Shown here in pieces: positions 43,925 to 53,435 of a stretch of 64,000 nucleotides of DNA; positions within the stretch are counted from its first letter, which is position 1, and each line of letters begins with the position of its first letter. The DNA is from Novosphingobium album (ex Hu et al. 2023). GTDB taxonomy: Bacteria; Pseudomonadota; Alphaproteobacteria; Sphingomonadales; Sphingomonadaceae. Location: the NCBI RefSeq assembly GCF_022832385.1, contig NZ_JALHLE010000020.1:1-64000 (forward strand). Direction: 5' to 3'. The notes below the pieces were generated by a model. The model saw only the letters and a list, made by a program, of their open reading frames with translations. It had not been told where the DNA came from and did not search any database. Made by a program: the position numbers and the translations under genes.

Positions 43925-44776
43925 TTAGAACGTGCCTCCGATACGGCTCCAGCGCGCGGCGGTGAACCAGGTCCAGGGCTTGAGCCATTCGGCCGAACCG
44001 TCAGTGGAGAACATCATCAACGCGGCCTTGCCGACCAGGTTGCCCTGCGGAACCATGCCAATGCCTTCACCCTCGATAGCCGGGAAGCGGCTGTCGAGCG
44101 AATTGTCGCGGTTGTCGCCCATCAGGAACATGTGATCCTCGGGTACGATGAATACGCCGGTGTCATCCTGCGGCGTGCGTCCCAGATCGAGCACGTTGTA
44201 GCTCTTGCCGTTGGGAAGAGTCTCGCGGAATTGCGGGTAGTGGCAGGAGGCGGTGCCATCTTGAGCGGTGCGTTCGAATTCGGGTGTATAGCAATGTGTG
44301 TTGGGCGTGACCGGCACCACGAAGTCCGCCACCGGCTCCTTGGGAACGGGCTTGCCATTGAGCCATACCTGTCCGTCCTTCATCTGCACTTCGTCACCAG
44401 GAAGGCCGATGACGCGCTTGATATAGTCGACGTCGTTGCCCGGAGGAGCCTTGAATATCACCACGTCGCCACGCTCAGGCTGGCTGGCGAGTACGCGCCC
44501 GGGAATGAGCGGAGCACTGAACGGAAGCGAGTACTTCGAGTAGCCGTAGGACCACTTGGTTGCGAACAGATAGTCTCCGTCCAGCAGCCGCGGCAGCATG
44601 GATTCGCTGGGAATATTGAACGGCGAGATGATGAAGCTGCGCAGGACCACTACGCCCAGCACCAGCCAGAACAGGAATGAGAAGAACCCTTCGTCCTTCT
44701 TCCCGTGCGTTTCGGCAGGCTTTCCGGCAGAGGGCTGTGCGGTCGGGCTTTCGCTCGCGCTGGGGGTGTCGCTCAT
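43925..44776 (-). CDS. lepB: signal peptidase I
   Basis: A 283-residue membrane peptidase that removes Sec signal peptides. An N-terminal membrane helix (FFSFLFWLVLGVVVLRSFI) is followed by the catalytic Ser59 in PSESML and the general base Lys120 in YIKRVIGLPGD; later FLMGDNRDNSLDSR is diagnostic. The ATG at 44776 is preferred over a GTG at 44797; AAGGG lies about eight bases before it. Confidence 0.96.
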   Translation of the reverse strand: MSDTPSASESPTAQPSAGKPAETHGKKDEGFFSFLFWLVLGVVVLRSFIISPFNIPSESMLPRLLDGDYLFATKWSYGYSKYSLPFSAPLIPGRVLASQPERGDVVIFKAPPGNDVDYIKRVIGLPGDEVQMKDGQVWLNGKPVPKEPVADFVVPVTPNTHCYTPEFERTAQDGTASCHYPQFRETLPNGKSYNVLDLGRTPQDDTGVFIVPEDHMFLMGDNRDNSLDSRFPAIEGEGIGMVPQGNLVGKAALMMFSTDGSAEWLKPWTWFTAARWSRIGGTF

Positions 44777-44922
44777 CCGCAAACCCTTGTTACCCACGGT
44801 GCCTCACGTCAAGTGCGATCCCGCCCAAGACATAACAGGGATCGACATTTGAACAACTCGGGCTTGGATTTAAGGTAACCAAACCGCATAAAGCAGCCAT
44901 CTGTTTGCAGGAGTTACGACGT

Positions 44923-46443
44923 ATGAGTGAAGCGGTCTGGAACAAGTTGAGGGGCCTGGACAAACCACAGCTGGTCCAGCTCTTCGCGGATGACCCTGAC
45001 CGTCTTGTCACCTACGCCACTGCATTCGAGCTTGGCGACGAGGAAAACTCCTGTGCGATCAGGTTCGACTGGTCGAAGACCCATCTCGATGCGGCGCACG
45101 TCGCGGCGTTCGAGGAACTGGCTGCCGCCATGGATTTCACCGGCCGCCGCACCGCTCTTTTTGCGGGTGAAATCGTCAATCCCACCGAAGGCCGCGCGGC
45201 CGAACACACCGCCCAGCGTGGTGTCGGCAAGGAAGAGAGCGTAGCGCTAGCACACGAGAATCATCACCGGATGGCGGCCATCGTGGAAGCCATCCACCGG
45301 GGCGCGATGGGAGAGGTGAAGCATCTGATTCACATCGGCATCGGCGGATCGGCGCTCGGACCGGCGCTGGCGATTGATGCTCTGGCGCGCGACGGGGCGA
45401 TGGTCGATGTCCACGTCGTATCCAACATCGACGGCTGCGCACTCGAGCAGGTGTTCGCGGCGTGCGATCCGGCCACGACCATGCTCGCGGTCGCCTCGAA
45501 AACCTTCACCACCATCGAAACGATGACCAACGCCGAAAGCGCGATCGTATGGCTGCGCGAAAATGGCGTTGATGATCCCTATGGCCGCGTCGTCGCGCTG
45601 ACGGCCTCGCCGGAAAAGGCGATGGAATGGGGTATCGACGAAACCCGAATTCTGCCATTCTCGGAAAGCGTGGGTGGGCGCTATTCGCTGTGGTCTTCTA
45701 TCGGGTTCCCGGTGGCAATGGCACTGGGCTGGCCCGATTTCGCGGAGTTCCTCGCGGGTGCCGCGGCAATGGACGAGCATTTCCGCGATACTGACGGCAT
45801 GGCCAACCTGCCGCTGCGCGCGGCCTTCGCAGACCAGTATTACACCCGGCTCCGCGGCTGCCAGACACGCGCCGTTTTTGCTTACGACGAGCGGCTTGCG
45901 CTGTTGCCCGACTACCTGCAGCAGCTCGAAATGGAATCGAACGGCAAGAGCGTGAAGGCGGACGGATTGCCCGTCGATGGTCCGACCGCGCCGATTACCT
46001 GGGGTGGAGTGGGTACCGATGCCCAGCATGCGGTGTTCCAGCTGCTCCATCAGGGGACGAACCTCGTTCCGGTCGATTTCATCGCGTCGATCGCTCCGGG
46101 CCACGATCTCGCCTTCGCGCATCACCGGATTCTGCTGTCCAACTGCTTTGCGCAGGGGGCTGCGCTGATGGCCGGCAAGCAGAGCGATGATCCGGCGCGC
46201 GCATATCCCGGTAACCGGCCCTCAGCTACGATCCTGCTGGATGAAGTGAGCCCGGCCACGTTCGGGGCGCTGATCGCGTTCCATGAGCACCGCACTTTTG
46301 CCAATGCCGTGCTGATGGGCATCAATCCCTTCGACCAGTTCGGCGTCGAACTGGGCAAGGAAATCGCCAAGCAGATCGAGACGGGAGGTACCGCGTTTGA
46401 CCCCTCGACAGAGGCGCTGCTCGAACTGGCGGGGATAAAGTAG
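44923..46443 (+). CDS. pgi: glucose-6-phosphate isomerase
   Basis: A 506-residue glycolytic/gluconeogenic isomerase. Signatures: IGIGGSALGPALAIDAL, VASKTFTTIETMTNA, the SVGGRYSLWSSIGFPVAMALG phosphosugar motif, and QLLHQGTNLVPVDFI. The ATG at 44923 has GCAGGAG eight to nine bases upstream; an ATG at 44905 is an alternative. A promoter-like TTGAAC-N16-TAAGGT lies in the 146-base divergent interval with lepB, weakly supported. Confidence 0.97.
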   Translation: MSEAVWNKLRGLDKPQLVQLFADDPDRLVTYATAFELGDEENSCAIRFDWSKTHLDAAHVAAFEELAAAMDFTGRRTALFAGEIVNPTEGRAAEHTAQRGVGKEESVALAHENHHRMAAIVEAIHRGAMGEVKHLIHIGIGGSALGPALAIDALARDGAMVDVHVVSNIDGCALEQVFAACDPATTMLAVASKTFTTIETMTNAESAIVWLRENGVDDPYGRVVALTASPEKAMEWGIDETRILPFSESVGGRYSLWSSIGFPVAMALGWPDFAEFLAGAAAMDEHFRDTDGMANLPLRAAFADQYYTRLRGCQTRAVFAYDERLALLPDYLQQLEMESNGKSVKADGLPVDGPTAPITWGGVGTDAQHAVFQLLHQGTNLVPVDFIASIAPGHDLAFAHHRILLSNCFAQGAALMAGKQSDDPARAYPGNRPSATILLDEVSPATFGALIAFHEHRTFANAVLMGINPFDQFGVELGKEIAKQIETGGTAFDPSTEALLELAGIK

Positions 46444-46576
46444 CCGGTCGCTGCCCCCATACAGCCCTCGATGGGCGAAAATTAGCGACTTGGAAGGGAT
46501 ACCCGTCCATTGTGATCCGGCGCGCGACTTCACGAAAGGAAGGGCGCGCCGGTAGAACTGGGAACAGGGGACGCCC

Positions 46577-48853
46577 ATGGCAAGGGCATTGATGAATTGG
46601 CGCGGTTCGGTGGCGGCGGGCGTCCTGACTTTGGCGCTGGCGGCTTGTGGCGGCGGCGGCGGGACGGTGAACTCTACACCTGCGCCGACGCCAACGCCTG
46701 CTCCTACCCCCACTCCGACGCCAACCCCGGCGCCTACCCCGACCCCGAGCGTCTCTCCGCCAGCGGGCTATGTGATCGTGCCGCAGGGCCAGCAGCCGGT
46801 CCGGTCGGCCGAGGATGACACGGAATACCGACGCAACTACGTCTCGTTCGAGTATGTCAACGCGCTCTATGCCCTCGACAACGGCTGGACCGGGCAGGGC
46901 GTGCAGGTCGCCGTGCTCGATGACGGCGTCAAGGAAGTGCCCGAACTTGCGGGCAAGATCTCCAGCCTCAGCCGCGACTATGGTACTGTCACGCAGAACG
47001 GAGTGACCACGGATCGCAACGTGATCGGTGACGACTACTCCGATCACGGCACGATGGTCGCCGGCGTCATTGCCGCGGCCAACAACGGCACTGGCGTTCA
47101 GGGCATCGCGCCGGGCGCGGAGATCGTGGCGCTGCGTATCAGCGAGATCGATCTCGATGCGACCAATCCGGATGATCAGGAAACCCTGGGTATCGGGCTG
47201 GCGGAAGCGATGAACTATGCCGGCAGCCAGGGCATCAAGGTCATCAACGCTTCGATCTCCAAGGTCGATCCCGCGACGCCCAGCCCCGGTTGGGCACAGG
47301 CCGTGGCTGATTATCAGCAAACCGGCGGTCTGTTCGTCAACGCAGCGGGGAACGAAAGCGCGGCCAATGCGGACGGCTATCTGGACCTCAATTCGGCAAA
47401 CTCGCAAAGCTGGCTGTTCGTCGTCGCGCTGGCGGACACGCAGACAAGCTATGAGCTGGCAGATTATTCCAATCAGTGCGGCACGACGGCCATGAACAAC
47501 TGCGTCGCAGCGATGGGCACCAATGCCACGCAGGCGGTTGATGGGTCGCTCGTGTGGTTCAGTGGGACCAGTTCCGCCACTCCGCAGGTGAGCGGGCTTG
47601 CCGCGCTGATCCTCAGCAAATGGCCGCAACTTTCGGGGATCGAAGCGGGGCAGGTGATCGTAAACACCGCGCGCGATATCGGTGCGGCGGGCGTCGATCC
47701 GGTCTTCGGGCATGGCCTTGTCGACGTTCAGGCCGCGCTTTCCCCGGTTGACCCTACCTTGTCGAATGGCGTGACGCAGACCGCCGCACAGGGATCGGTT
47801 ATGGTCGTGCCGCCAGCCGTGGGCACTGCGGGGTTTGCCCGCCGGGCATTGGGCAGCGTGACAGTGCTCGACGCTTATGGGCGCGACTTTGCGGGCAATC
47901 TGTCGGGACTGGTCGTCAGGCCGGGCAGTGACCGTGCATGGCTGGACCGGCGGGTGGAGGTGCAGGCGAACGCAGGTTCGGCTTCGTTGGTGACGCCACA
48001 AGTCAAGGCGAGCGTCGGGTTCACCAGCCTGCGTACAGGGCCGGGTTCTGATGAAGTGCGTACCATGTTGACCAATGGCCAGATTTCGGTGCGCAGCGGC
48101 AAGGCGTGGTTCATGGCCTCGCTCAATTCGAGCGATTCTGTCACGGACGAGTTCATGGGGCTTGCGCCGAGTTCGGATGCGGTGTTCGCCTATTCGCCGG
48201 TGGCTGACATGTCGGTAGGCGTGCGCCATCCGTTTGCCGGCGGGCAACTCGGTCTGGAGGCCGTCGGCGGCAACGCAGGATACGGCTCCGCGAGTGGCGC
48301 AGTCGTGTCGTGGGGTAAGGCGGGGGCCCGGTTGAAGGCCGGGATTCTGGATGAAAATGGGGTCGTGTTCGGCACGCCTACGGGAAGCGGCGCCTTGCGC
48401 TTCGGCGACGGCGCGCAGACAATGTTCGTCGAAGCCTCGCATCAGGCCAGGTTGGGCAAGTGGACACTCAACGGTTACGTCAGCATGGGGGCGACACGGC
48501 TCAAGCTGGCGAATGACATGCTGCTGACCCATGCCGATACCCTTGTCACGAACCGTTTCGGCGTGACAGCCAGCCGTCCGCTACTGAAGGGGCGGGTCAG
48601 CTTCGGCGTCGTGCAGCCTCTGGCTGTCGTATCCGGCAGCGGGGTCTATACCGTGGGTTCAAGCTACGATCTGGCCAGCCGTTCGCTGCTTTTCAGCAAT
48701 CGGAGTGTCGGCTTCACGGGACGCATCGATCCGCTGCTTACGCTGGGCTTCCAGCGTGGCGGACAGCACTCGCAATTGCGGGTGGGGATTGCCGGCAATG
48801 CCGACGCGAGCGACGTCCGCGCCCTCGGGACCTGGCAGCTTACACTGCCGTAA
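46577..48853 (+). CDS. subtilisin-like (S8) serine protease lipoprotein with C-terminal beta-rich domain
   Basis: A 758-residue exported protease. Lipobox LAAC with Cys24, then a Thr-Pro/Ala-Pro linker to about residue 60. The S8 catalytic triad is complete: Asp115 in VAVLDDGV, His157 in DHGTMVAGV and Ser332 in GTSSATPQVSG, with the oxyanion Asn in FVNAAGNES. Residues about 400-758 are beta-rich and resemble the passenger/barrel part of autotransporters but end in WQLTLP, not a typical barrel end. Start ATG at 46577 follows AGGGGA. Stand-alone gene. Substrate unknown; surface anchoring is inferred. Confidence 0.88.
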   Translation: MARALMNWRGSVAAGVLTLALAACGGGGGTVNSTPAPTPTPAPTPTPTPTPAPTPTPSVSPPAGYVIVPQGQQPVRSAEDDTEYRRNYVSFEYVNALYALDNGWTGQGVQVAVLDDGVKEVPELAGKISSLSRDYGTVTQNGVTTDRNVIGDDYSDHGTMVAGVIAAANNGTGVQGIAPGAEIVALRISEIDLDATNPDDQETLGIGLAEAMNYAGSQGIKVINASISKVDPATPSPGWAQAVADYQQTGGLFVNAAGNESAANADGYLDLNSANSQSWLFVVALADTQTSYELADYSNQCGTTAMNNCVAAMGTNATQAVDGSLVWFSGTSSATPQVSGLAALILSKWPQLSGIEAGQVIVNTARDIGAAGVDPVFGHGLVDVQAALSPVDPTLSNGVTQTAAQGSVMVVPPAVGTAGFARRALGSVTVLDAYGRDFAGNLSGLVVRPGSDRAWLDRRVEVQANAGSASLVTPQVKASVGFTSLRTGPGSDEVRTMLTNGQISVRSGKAWFMASLNSSDSVTDEFMGLAPSSDAVFAYSPVADMSVGVRHPFAGGQLGLEAVGGNAGYGSASGAVVSWGKAGARLKAGILDENGVVFGTPTGSGALRFGDGAQTMFVEASHQARLGKWTLNGYVSMGATRLKLANDMLLTHADTLVTNRFGVTASRPLLKGRVSFGVVQPLAVVSGSGVYTVGSSYDLASRSLLFSNRSVGFTGRIDPLLTLGFQRGGQHSQLRVGIAGNADASDVRALGTWQLTLP

Positions 48854-48960
48854 CGGCATGCTCGCCTTTTGCGGCTTTGTGAAAGCCGGTTGGCAATCGG
48901 CTGTGTCTTACCCATATGCGCCCGCGACCGTCCCCGAGGACACGCGACAGGAGCAGCCGC

Positions 48961-50307
48961 ATGGCCGATTACGATTACGACCTCTTCACCATCGGCGCCG
49001 GATCGGGTGGCGTGCGGGCCAGCCGGGTAGCGGCGGCGCATGGCGGGCGCGTGGCAGTGGCGGAAGAGTTCCGGGTCGGCGGCACCTGTGTGATCCGGGG
49101 CTGCGTGCCCAAGAAGATGCTCGTCTATGGGGCCCACTTTGCGGAAGATCTGGAAGACGCCAAGCATTTCGGCTGGGAAATCCCGGAGGCGAAGTTCGAC
49201 TGGGTGAAGTTGCGCGACAACGTCCTCAACGATGTCGACCGCCTCAACGGCCTCTACACGCAGACGCTCACCAACCATGAAGTCGAAATCTACCACGAGC
49301 GGGCAACCATCACCGGTCCGCACGAAGTGACACTTTCCAGCGGTGAGAAGAAGACTGCGAAGTATATCCTCATCGCAACCGGCGCGCGGCCGCACGTGCC
49401 GTCATGCCCAGGCCATGAACTGGGCATCACCTCGAATGAGGCTTTCCATCTCGATGCGATCCCGGGCCGGGTGCTGATTGCCGGGGCCGGATACATCGCC
49501 AACGAGTTCGCGGGCATCTTCAACGAATTCGGTGCGAAGGTGACGATCATCAACCGTTCGGACCAACTCCTTCGCGGTTACGATGAATCCGTGCGCGACC
49601 GTCTGCTCCAGATCTCGATCGCCAAGGGCATCGAGTTCCGATTCAACGCGGAGTTCGAGAAGATCGAAAAGAATGACGACGGCTCGCTCAAGGTCTCGAT
49701 GACCAACCACGACCCCATGGACGTGGACTGCGTGCTTTTCGCGACCGGCCGCGTGCCGAACGTCGATGGGCTTGGTCTGGAAAACGCCGGCGTCGAAATC
49801 GACGGCAAAGGCGCGATCAAGGTGGACGAGCATTCGAAGACCAGCGTCGATAACATCTACGCCGTGGGTGACGTGACCAACCGTGTCCAACTCACTCCGG
49901 TAGCGATCCGCGAGGGGCAGGCCTTTGCCGATACCGTGTTTGGCGGCAAGCCGTCGACGGTGGACTATTCCTGCATTCCTTCCGCCGTGTTCAGCCATCC
50001 GCCGATCGCGGGTGTCGGCATGACCGAGGATGAAGCGCGTGAAAAGCTGGGTTCGATAAAGATCTTTACCAGCGATTTTCGGCCGATGAAGAATGTCGTC
50101 GCCCATCGCGACGAACGTTCGCTCTACAAGATGATCTGCGATGCAGAGACCGAACAGGTCGTGGGCCTCCACATGATCGGCCCGGAATCGCCCGAAATCA
50201 TGCAGGCGGCCGCAATCGCGGTGAAGGCGAAGCTGACCAAGGTGGATTTTGACGCAACGGTTGCGGTTCACCCGACGATGTCCGAGGAACTCGTGCTGCT
50301 GAAATAA
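48961..50307 (+). CDS. gor: glutathione-disulfide reductase
   Basis: A 448-residue FAD/NADPH disulfide reductase. FAD loop FTIGAGSGGVRASRVAA, redox Cys pair GGTCVIRGCVPKK, NADPH loop IAGAGYIANEFAG and the C-terminal active-site His in VAVHPTMSEELV. The ATG at 48961 has AGGAG eight bases before it. Supplies reduced glutathione, which the GST cluster at 30-38 kb would use. Confidence 0.95.
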   Translation: MADYDYDLFTIGAGSGGVRASRVAAAHGGRVAVAEEFRVGGTCVIRGCVPKKMLVYGAHFAEDLEDAKHFGWEIPEAKFDWVKLRDNVLNDVDRLNGLYTQTLTNHEVEIYHERATITGPHEVTLSSGEKKTAKYILIATGARPHVPSCPGHELGITSNEAFHLDAIPGRVLIAGAGYIANEFAGIFNEFGAKVTIINRSDQLLRGYDESVRDRLLQISIAKGIEFRFNAEFEKIEKNDDGSLKVSMTNHDPMDVDCVLFATGRVPNVDGLGLENAGVEIDGKGAIKVDEHSKTSVDNIYAVGDVTNRVQLTPVAIREGQAFADTVFGGKPSTVDYSCIPSAVFSHPPIAGVGMTEDEAREKLGSIKIFTSDFRPMKNVVAHRDERSLYKMICDAETEQVVGLHMIGPESPEIMQAAAIAVKAKLTKVDFDATVAVHPTMSEELVLLK

Positions 50308-50361
50308 GGCATGCCAGGGCGGGGACTTGCATGATCGGGTGAGGGGACTATCCCCGCACCC

Positions 50362-51417
50362 ATGCGAATGACCCGATGGATCGCCACGACTCCGCTCGCG
50401 CTGCTTGCAACCCCGGCACTGGCGCACGGCGGGCATGTCCATGCCGATGCCAACCCCTGGACGCTCTGGCAGCTTTCGCCTGAAATCCTGCTCGGCCTGG
50501 CGATTGCCGGGCTGATCTACTGGCGCGGCAGCCGCCATGGGCTCGTTGACGAGCGCTGGCGTATCGTGGCGTTCTTTGGCGGCCTGCTGGCGCTGTTCAT
50601 CGCGCTGATCTCGCCGGTCGAGCGGCTGGCGGACCACATTTTCGCGGTTCATCAGGTCGAGCACATGCTGCTGCGCACGGTCGCGCCAATGCTGCTGTTC
50701 CTCTCGCGCCCGCAGGCCGCGATGGTACGCGGGCTGCCCAATGGTGTGAGCAAGTTCTTCGCTGGTACTGGTTGGCTGCGCAGGATCATCGACGTTCTGC
50801 GCTTTCCGCCGGTCGCGACCGTGCTGTTCCTGTTCGCCAGCTACTTCTGGATGCTGCCGCATTTCCACGACATGGCGATCCTTGACGAGCCGATCCATTA
50901 TATGTGGCACATCAGCCTGCTGGTGACGGGTTTGCTCTTTTTCTCGGTGATTTTCGACCGACGCACGGCTCCTCAGGGCCCCGGTCTGGGCACGCGGCTG
51001 GGCATGTTTGTCTTTGCGGCGCTCGGCAACATCGTGCTGGGCGCGTTCCTCACCTTCAAGACCGTGCCGCTCTACGATGCCTACATCGCACTGGGCCATA
51101 TGTGGCATGTCTCCATGCTCACTGACGAGCAGACCGGCGGGATCATCATGTGGATTCCGGGCACGATGATGTTCGCGGTAAGCGCGATACTGGTGATCCA
51201 CCGTTGGGGGACGGAAGAGGACCGCGTGGTGTCCCGGCGAATGCGCACCGGCCGCGAGATGACTGCCGCAAGTGCAGGGGCAAACCGGACACTCGCCCTC
51301 GGCCTAGTGGGCTTTGCGGTTGTGCTTCTGGCGATCGTTTTCAGTGTCGTTGCGGTGATCGATCATCCGCACAGCAAAGCCCGCGACTTCGGGGCTGCAG
51401 GACAGATGTGGGGCTGA
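50362..51417 (+). CDS. cytochrome c oxidase assembly protein, caa3/CtaG type
   Basis: A 351-residue membrane protein of the caa3-type CtaG family (about seven helices plus a His-rich N-terminus, AHGGHVHADANPW after a signal-like segment). Characteristic segments: FAVHQVEHMLLRTVAPMLLFLSRP, HFHDMAILDEPIHYMWHISLL, ALGHMWHVSMLTDEQTGGIIMWIPG. The conserved His residues suggest copper handling. It stands 55 bases after gor. Confidence 0.9.
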   Translation: MRMTRWIATTPLALLATPALAHGGHVHADANPWTLWQLSPEILLGLAIAGLIYWRGSRHGLVDERWRIVAFFGGLLALFIALISPVERLADHIFAVHQVEHMLLRTVAPMLLFLSRPQAAMVRGLPNGVSKFFAGTGWLRRIIDVLRFPPVATVLFLFASYFWMLPHFHDMAILDEPIHYMWHISLLVTGLLFFSVIFDRRTAPQGPGLGTRLGMFVFAALGNIVLGAFLTFKTVPLYDAYIALGHMWHVSMLTDEQTGGIIMWIPGTMMFAVSAILVIHRWGTEEDRVVSRRMRTGREMTAASAGANRTLALGLVGFAVVLLAIVFSVVAVIDHPHSKARDFGAAGQMWG

Positions 51418-51469
51418 GCCGCACTTGCGCAACACTATGGCGCAAACGGCCGGATCGGCGTTACGATTT

Positions 51470-51491
51470 GTTTTAATCGGGCGATTAAAAC
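51470..51491. promoter_or_regulatory. perfect 22-bp palindrome before pccB (operator candidate)
   Basis: Ten-base arms GTTTTAATCG (51470-51479) and CGATTAAAAC (51482-51491) flank GG. It is followed two bases later by TTGACC (51494-51499), a good -35-like hexamer; the -10 region about 17 bases on is weak. The spot, 78 bases before the pccB start, fits a repressor site, most like those of TetR-family regulators. A second, shorter inverted repeat TTGCGC/GCGCAA lies at 51425-51445. Confidence 0.7.
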
Positions 51492-51569
51492 GGTTGACCT
51501 GAGCGCATCAACCTGCCTTTAGCGGTGCCAGCAATTCATGCTGAAACCACCGCGGACAAGGGAAGCCTG

Positions 51570-53096
51570 ATGTCAGCCAATATCGCCGAAATGGAAAGCC
51601 GCCGCGCCGCCGCCAAGATGGGTGGCGGGCAGCGCCGCATCGATGCACAGCACGCCAAGGGCAAGCTGACCGCCCGTGAGCGTCTGGAAGTTCTGCTCGA
51701 CGAGGGCAGCTTCGAGGAAATGGACCTCTACGTCGAGCACGATTGCGTCGATTTCGGCATGCAGGACCAGAAAATTCCTGGCGACGGGGTGGTTACCGGC
51801 TCCGGCACCATCAATGGCCGTCTGGTCTTCGTTTTCTCGCAGGACTTCACTGTGTTCGGTGGTTCGCTTTCGGCCCGTCACGCGCAGAAGATCTGCAAGG
51901 TGATGGATGCGGCGATGAAGGTCGGTGCGCCGGTTATCGGCCTCAACGACTCCGGCGGCGCGCGCATTCAGGAAGGCGTGGCTTCGCTCGGCGGCTATGC
52001 CGACGTCTTCCAGCGCAACGTGCTTGCCTCAGGCGTGGTGCCGCAGCTTTCGCTGATCATGGGGCCCTGTGCAGGCGGCGCGGTGTACTCGCCTGCCATG
52101 ACCGACTTCATCTTCATGGTGAAGGACAGCTCGTACATGTTTGTGACTGGTCCGGAGGTGGTGAAGACCGTCACCAACGAGATCGTCACGCAGGAAGAAC
52201 TGGGAGGCGCCATCACGCATTCCAGCAAGACCTCGGTATCCGACCTCGCGCTGGAAAACGATATCGAGGCGCTGCTGGCCGCGCGCGATTTCATTGACTT
52301 CCTGCCCTCGTCGAACCGCGACGAAGTGCCGGAACGCCCCTGCGCCGATCCGTGGGATCGTCAGGAAAGCAGCCTCGACACGATCATCCCGCCGTCGGCC
52401 AACCAGCCCTATGACATGGCCGAGATCATCCGCAAGACGCTGGACGAAGGCGAGTTCTTCGAAGTCCAGCCGCTGCACGCGGGCAATATCCTGTGCGGTT
52501 TTGGCCGTATCGAAGGCAAGACCGTAGGTGTCGTCGCCAACCAGCCGATGGTATTGGCGGGTGTGCTCGACATCAACTCGTCCAAGAAGGCCGCGCGTTT
52601 CGTGCGCTTCTGCGATGCCTTCAACATCCCGATCCTGACCTTCGTCGACGTTCCGGGCTTCCTTCCCGGCACCGATCAGGAACACAACGGTATCATCAAA
52701 CACGGCGCCAAGCTGCTGTTCGCCTATGCCGAAGCGACCGTGCCGAAGATCACCGTCATCACCCGCAAGGCCTATGGCGGCGCCTATGACGTCATGAGCT
52801 CCAAGCACCTGCGTGGCGACCTCAACTACGCCTGGCCGACCGCGGAAATCGCGGTGATGGGTGCGAAGGGCGCGGTGGAGATCATCTTCCGTGGGCAGGA
52901 TGCGGACGGCATCGCCGCCAAGACCAAGGAATACGAAGACCGCTTCGCCAACCCGTTCGTGGCCGCCAGCCGCGGCTACATCGACGAGGTGATCTACCCG
53001 CATTCGACCCGTCGCCGCATCGCGCTGGGCCTGCGCAAGCTGCGGAACAAGGCGCTCGAGAACCCCTGGAAGAAGCACGACAACATTCCGCTTTGA
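51570..53096 (+). CDS. pccB: propionyl-CoA carboxylase beta subunit
   Basis: A 508-residue carboxyltransferase subunit that moves CO2 from carboxybiotin to propionyl-CoA, giving (S)-methylmalonyl-CoA. Both crotonase-like halves are intact: [43 protein letters not shown] and [26 protein letters not shown] with [14 protein letters not shown]. The ATG at 51570 is preceded by GGGAAG. First gene of the propionyl-CoA operon, behind the palindrome. The alpha subunit is 7 kb downstream in the same operon. Confidence 0.95.
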   Translation: MSANIAEMESRRAAAKMGGGQRRIDAQHAKGKLTARERLEVLLDEGSFEEMDLYVEHDCVDFGMQDQKIPGDGVVTGSGTINGRLVFVFSQDFTVFGGSLSARHAQKICKVMDAAMKVGAPVIGLNDSGGARIQEGVASLGGYADVFQRNVLASGVVPQLSLIMGPCAGGAVYSPAMTDFIFMVKDSSYMFVTGPEVVKTVTNEIVTQEELGGAITHSSKTSVSDLALENDIEALLAARDFIDFLPSSNRDEVPERPCADPWDRQESSLDTIIPPSANQPYDMAEIIRKTLDEGEFFEVQPLHAGNILCGFGRIEGKTVGVVANQPMVLAGVLDINSSKKAARFVRFCDAFNIPILTFVDVPGFLPGTDQEHNGIIKHGAKLLFAYAEATVPKITVITRKAYGGAYDVMSSKHLRGDLNYAWPTAEIAVMGAKGAVEIIFRGQDADGIAAKTKEYEDRFANPFVAASRGYIDEVIYPHSTRRRIALGLRKLRNKALENPWKKHDNIPL

Positions 53097-53335
53097 CGTG
53101 GTTGGCTATCTACGGTGCTGGCTTCTTGGCCTTGTTTGCAGCGTTGGTCTTGTATGTGAGAATTTTAGCGGAGGACGCAGAACGGAACGGCGAAATCAGA
53201 TGGCGTAGGGCGGTGGTGAAACGTGATGAAGATCCGCAAGGGTTTCGTCACCAGCTTCTCTGGCTCAAAGCTGTGCCGTGGATTGCATTGGTAACGATTT
53301 CGTTCGCGGCCTTGGTCGCTGGAGTTTTGGCCTAG
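53093..53335 (+). CDS. small two-helix membrane protein
   Basis: An 80-residue ORF whose TTG start overlaps the pccB stop (TTGA). It has two hydrophobic segments (about 3-21 and 58-79) around a charged middle ([22 protein letters not shown]), so a hairpin membrane protein. Base composition is lower in GC than the surrounding genes. Not a recognised family; its presence in the operon may be passenger DNA. Confidence 0.55.
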   Translation: MTWLAIYGAGFLALFAALVLYVRILAEDAERNGEIRWRRAVVKRDEDPQGFRHQLLWLKAVPWIALVTISFAALVAGVLA

Positions 53336-53374
53336 CGCCATGAGATGAGTGACATTTTGGCGAGTACCGCGAGC

Positions 53375-53400
53375 GGGGGCTGTCTGAGATGGAAGCCCCC
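53375..53400 (+). other. intra-operon stem-loop before the thiolase gene
   Basis: GGGGGCT (53375-53381) pairs with AGCCCCC (53394-53400) around a 12-base loop, without a T run. It may set transcript stability or partial termination between pccB and the thiolase. Confidence 0.45.
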
Positions 53401-53435
53401 ACTTGAAAAACGGATAGAGGATTGGAAGTCAGGTC

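Noticed and set aside
46322..48532. 736-codon frame antisense to the S8 protease
   Set aside because: No signal, no domain, low-complexity Arg/Gly stretches; the sense strand has a complete catalytic triad.
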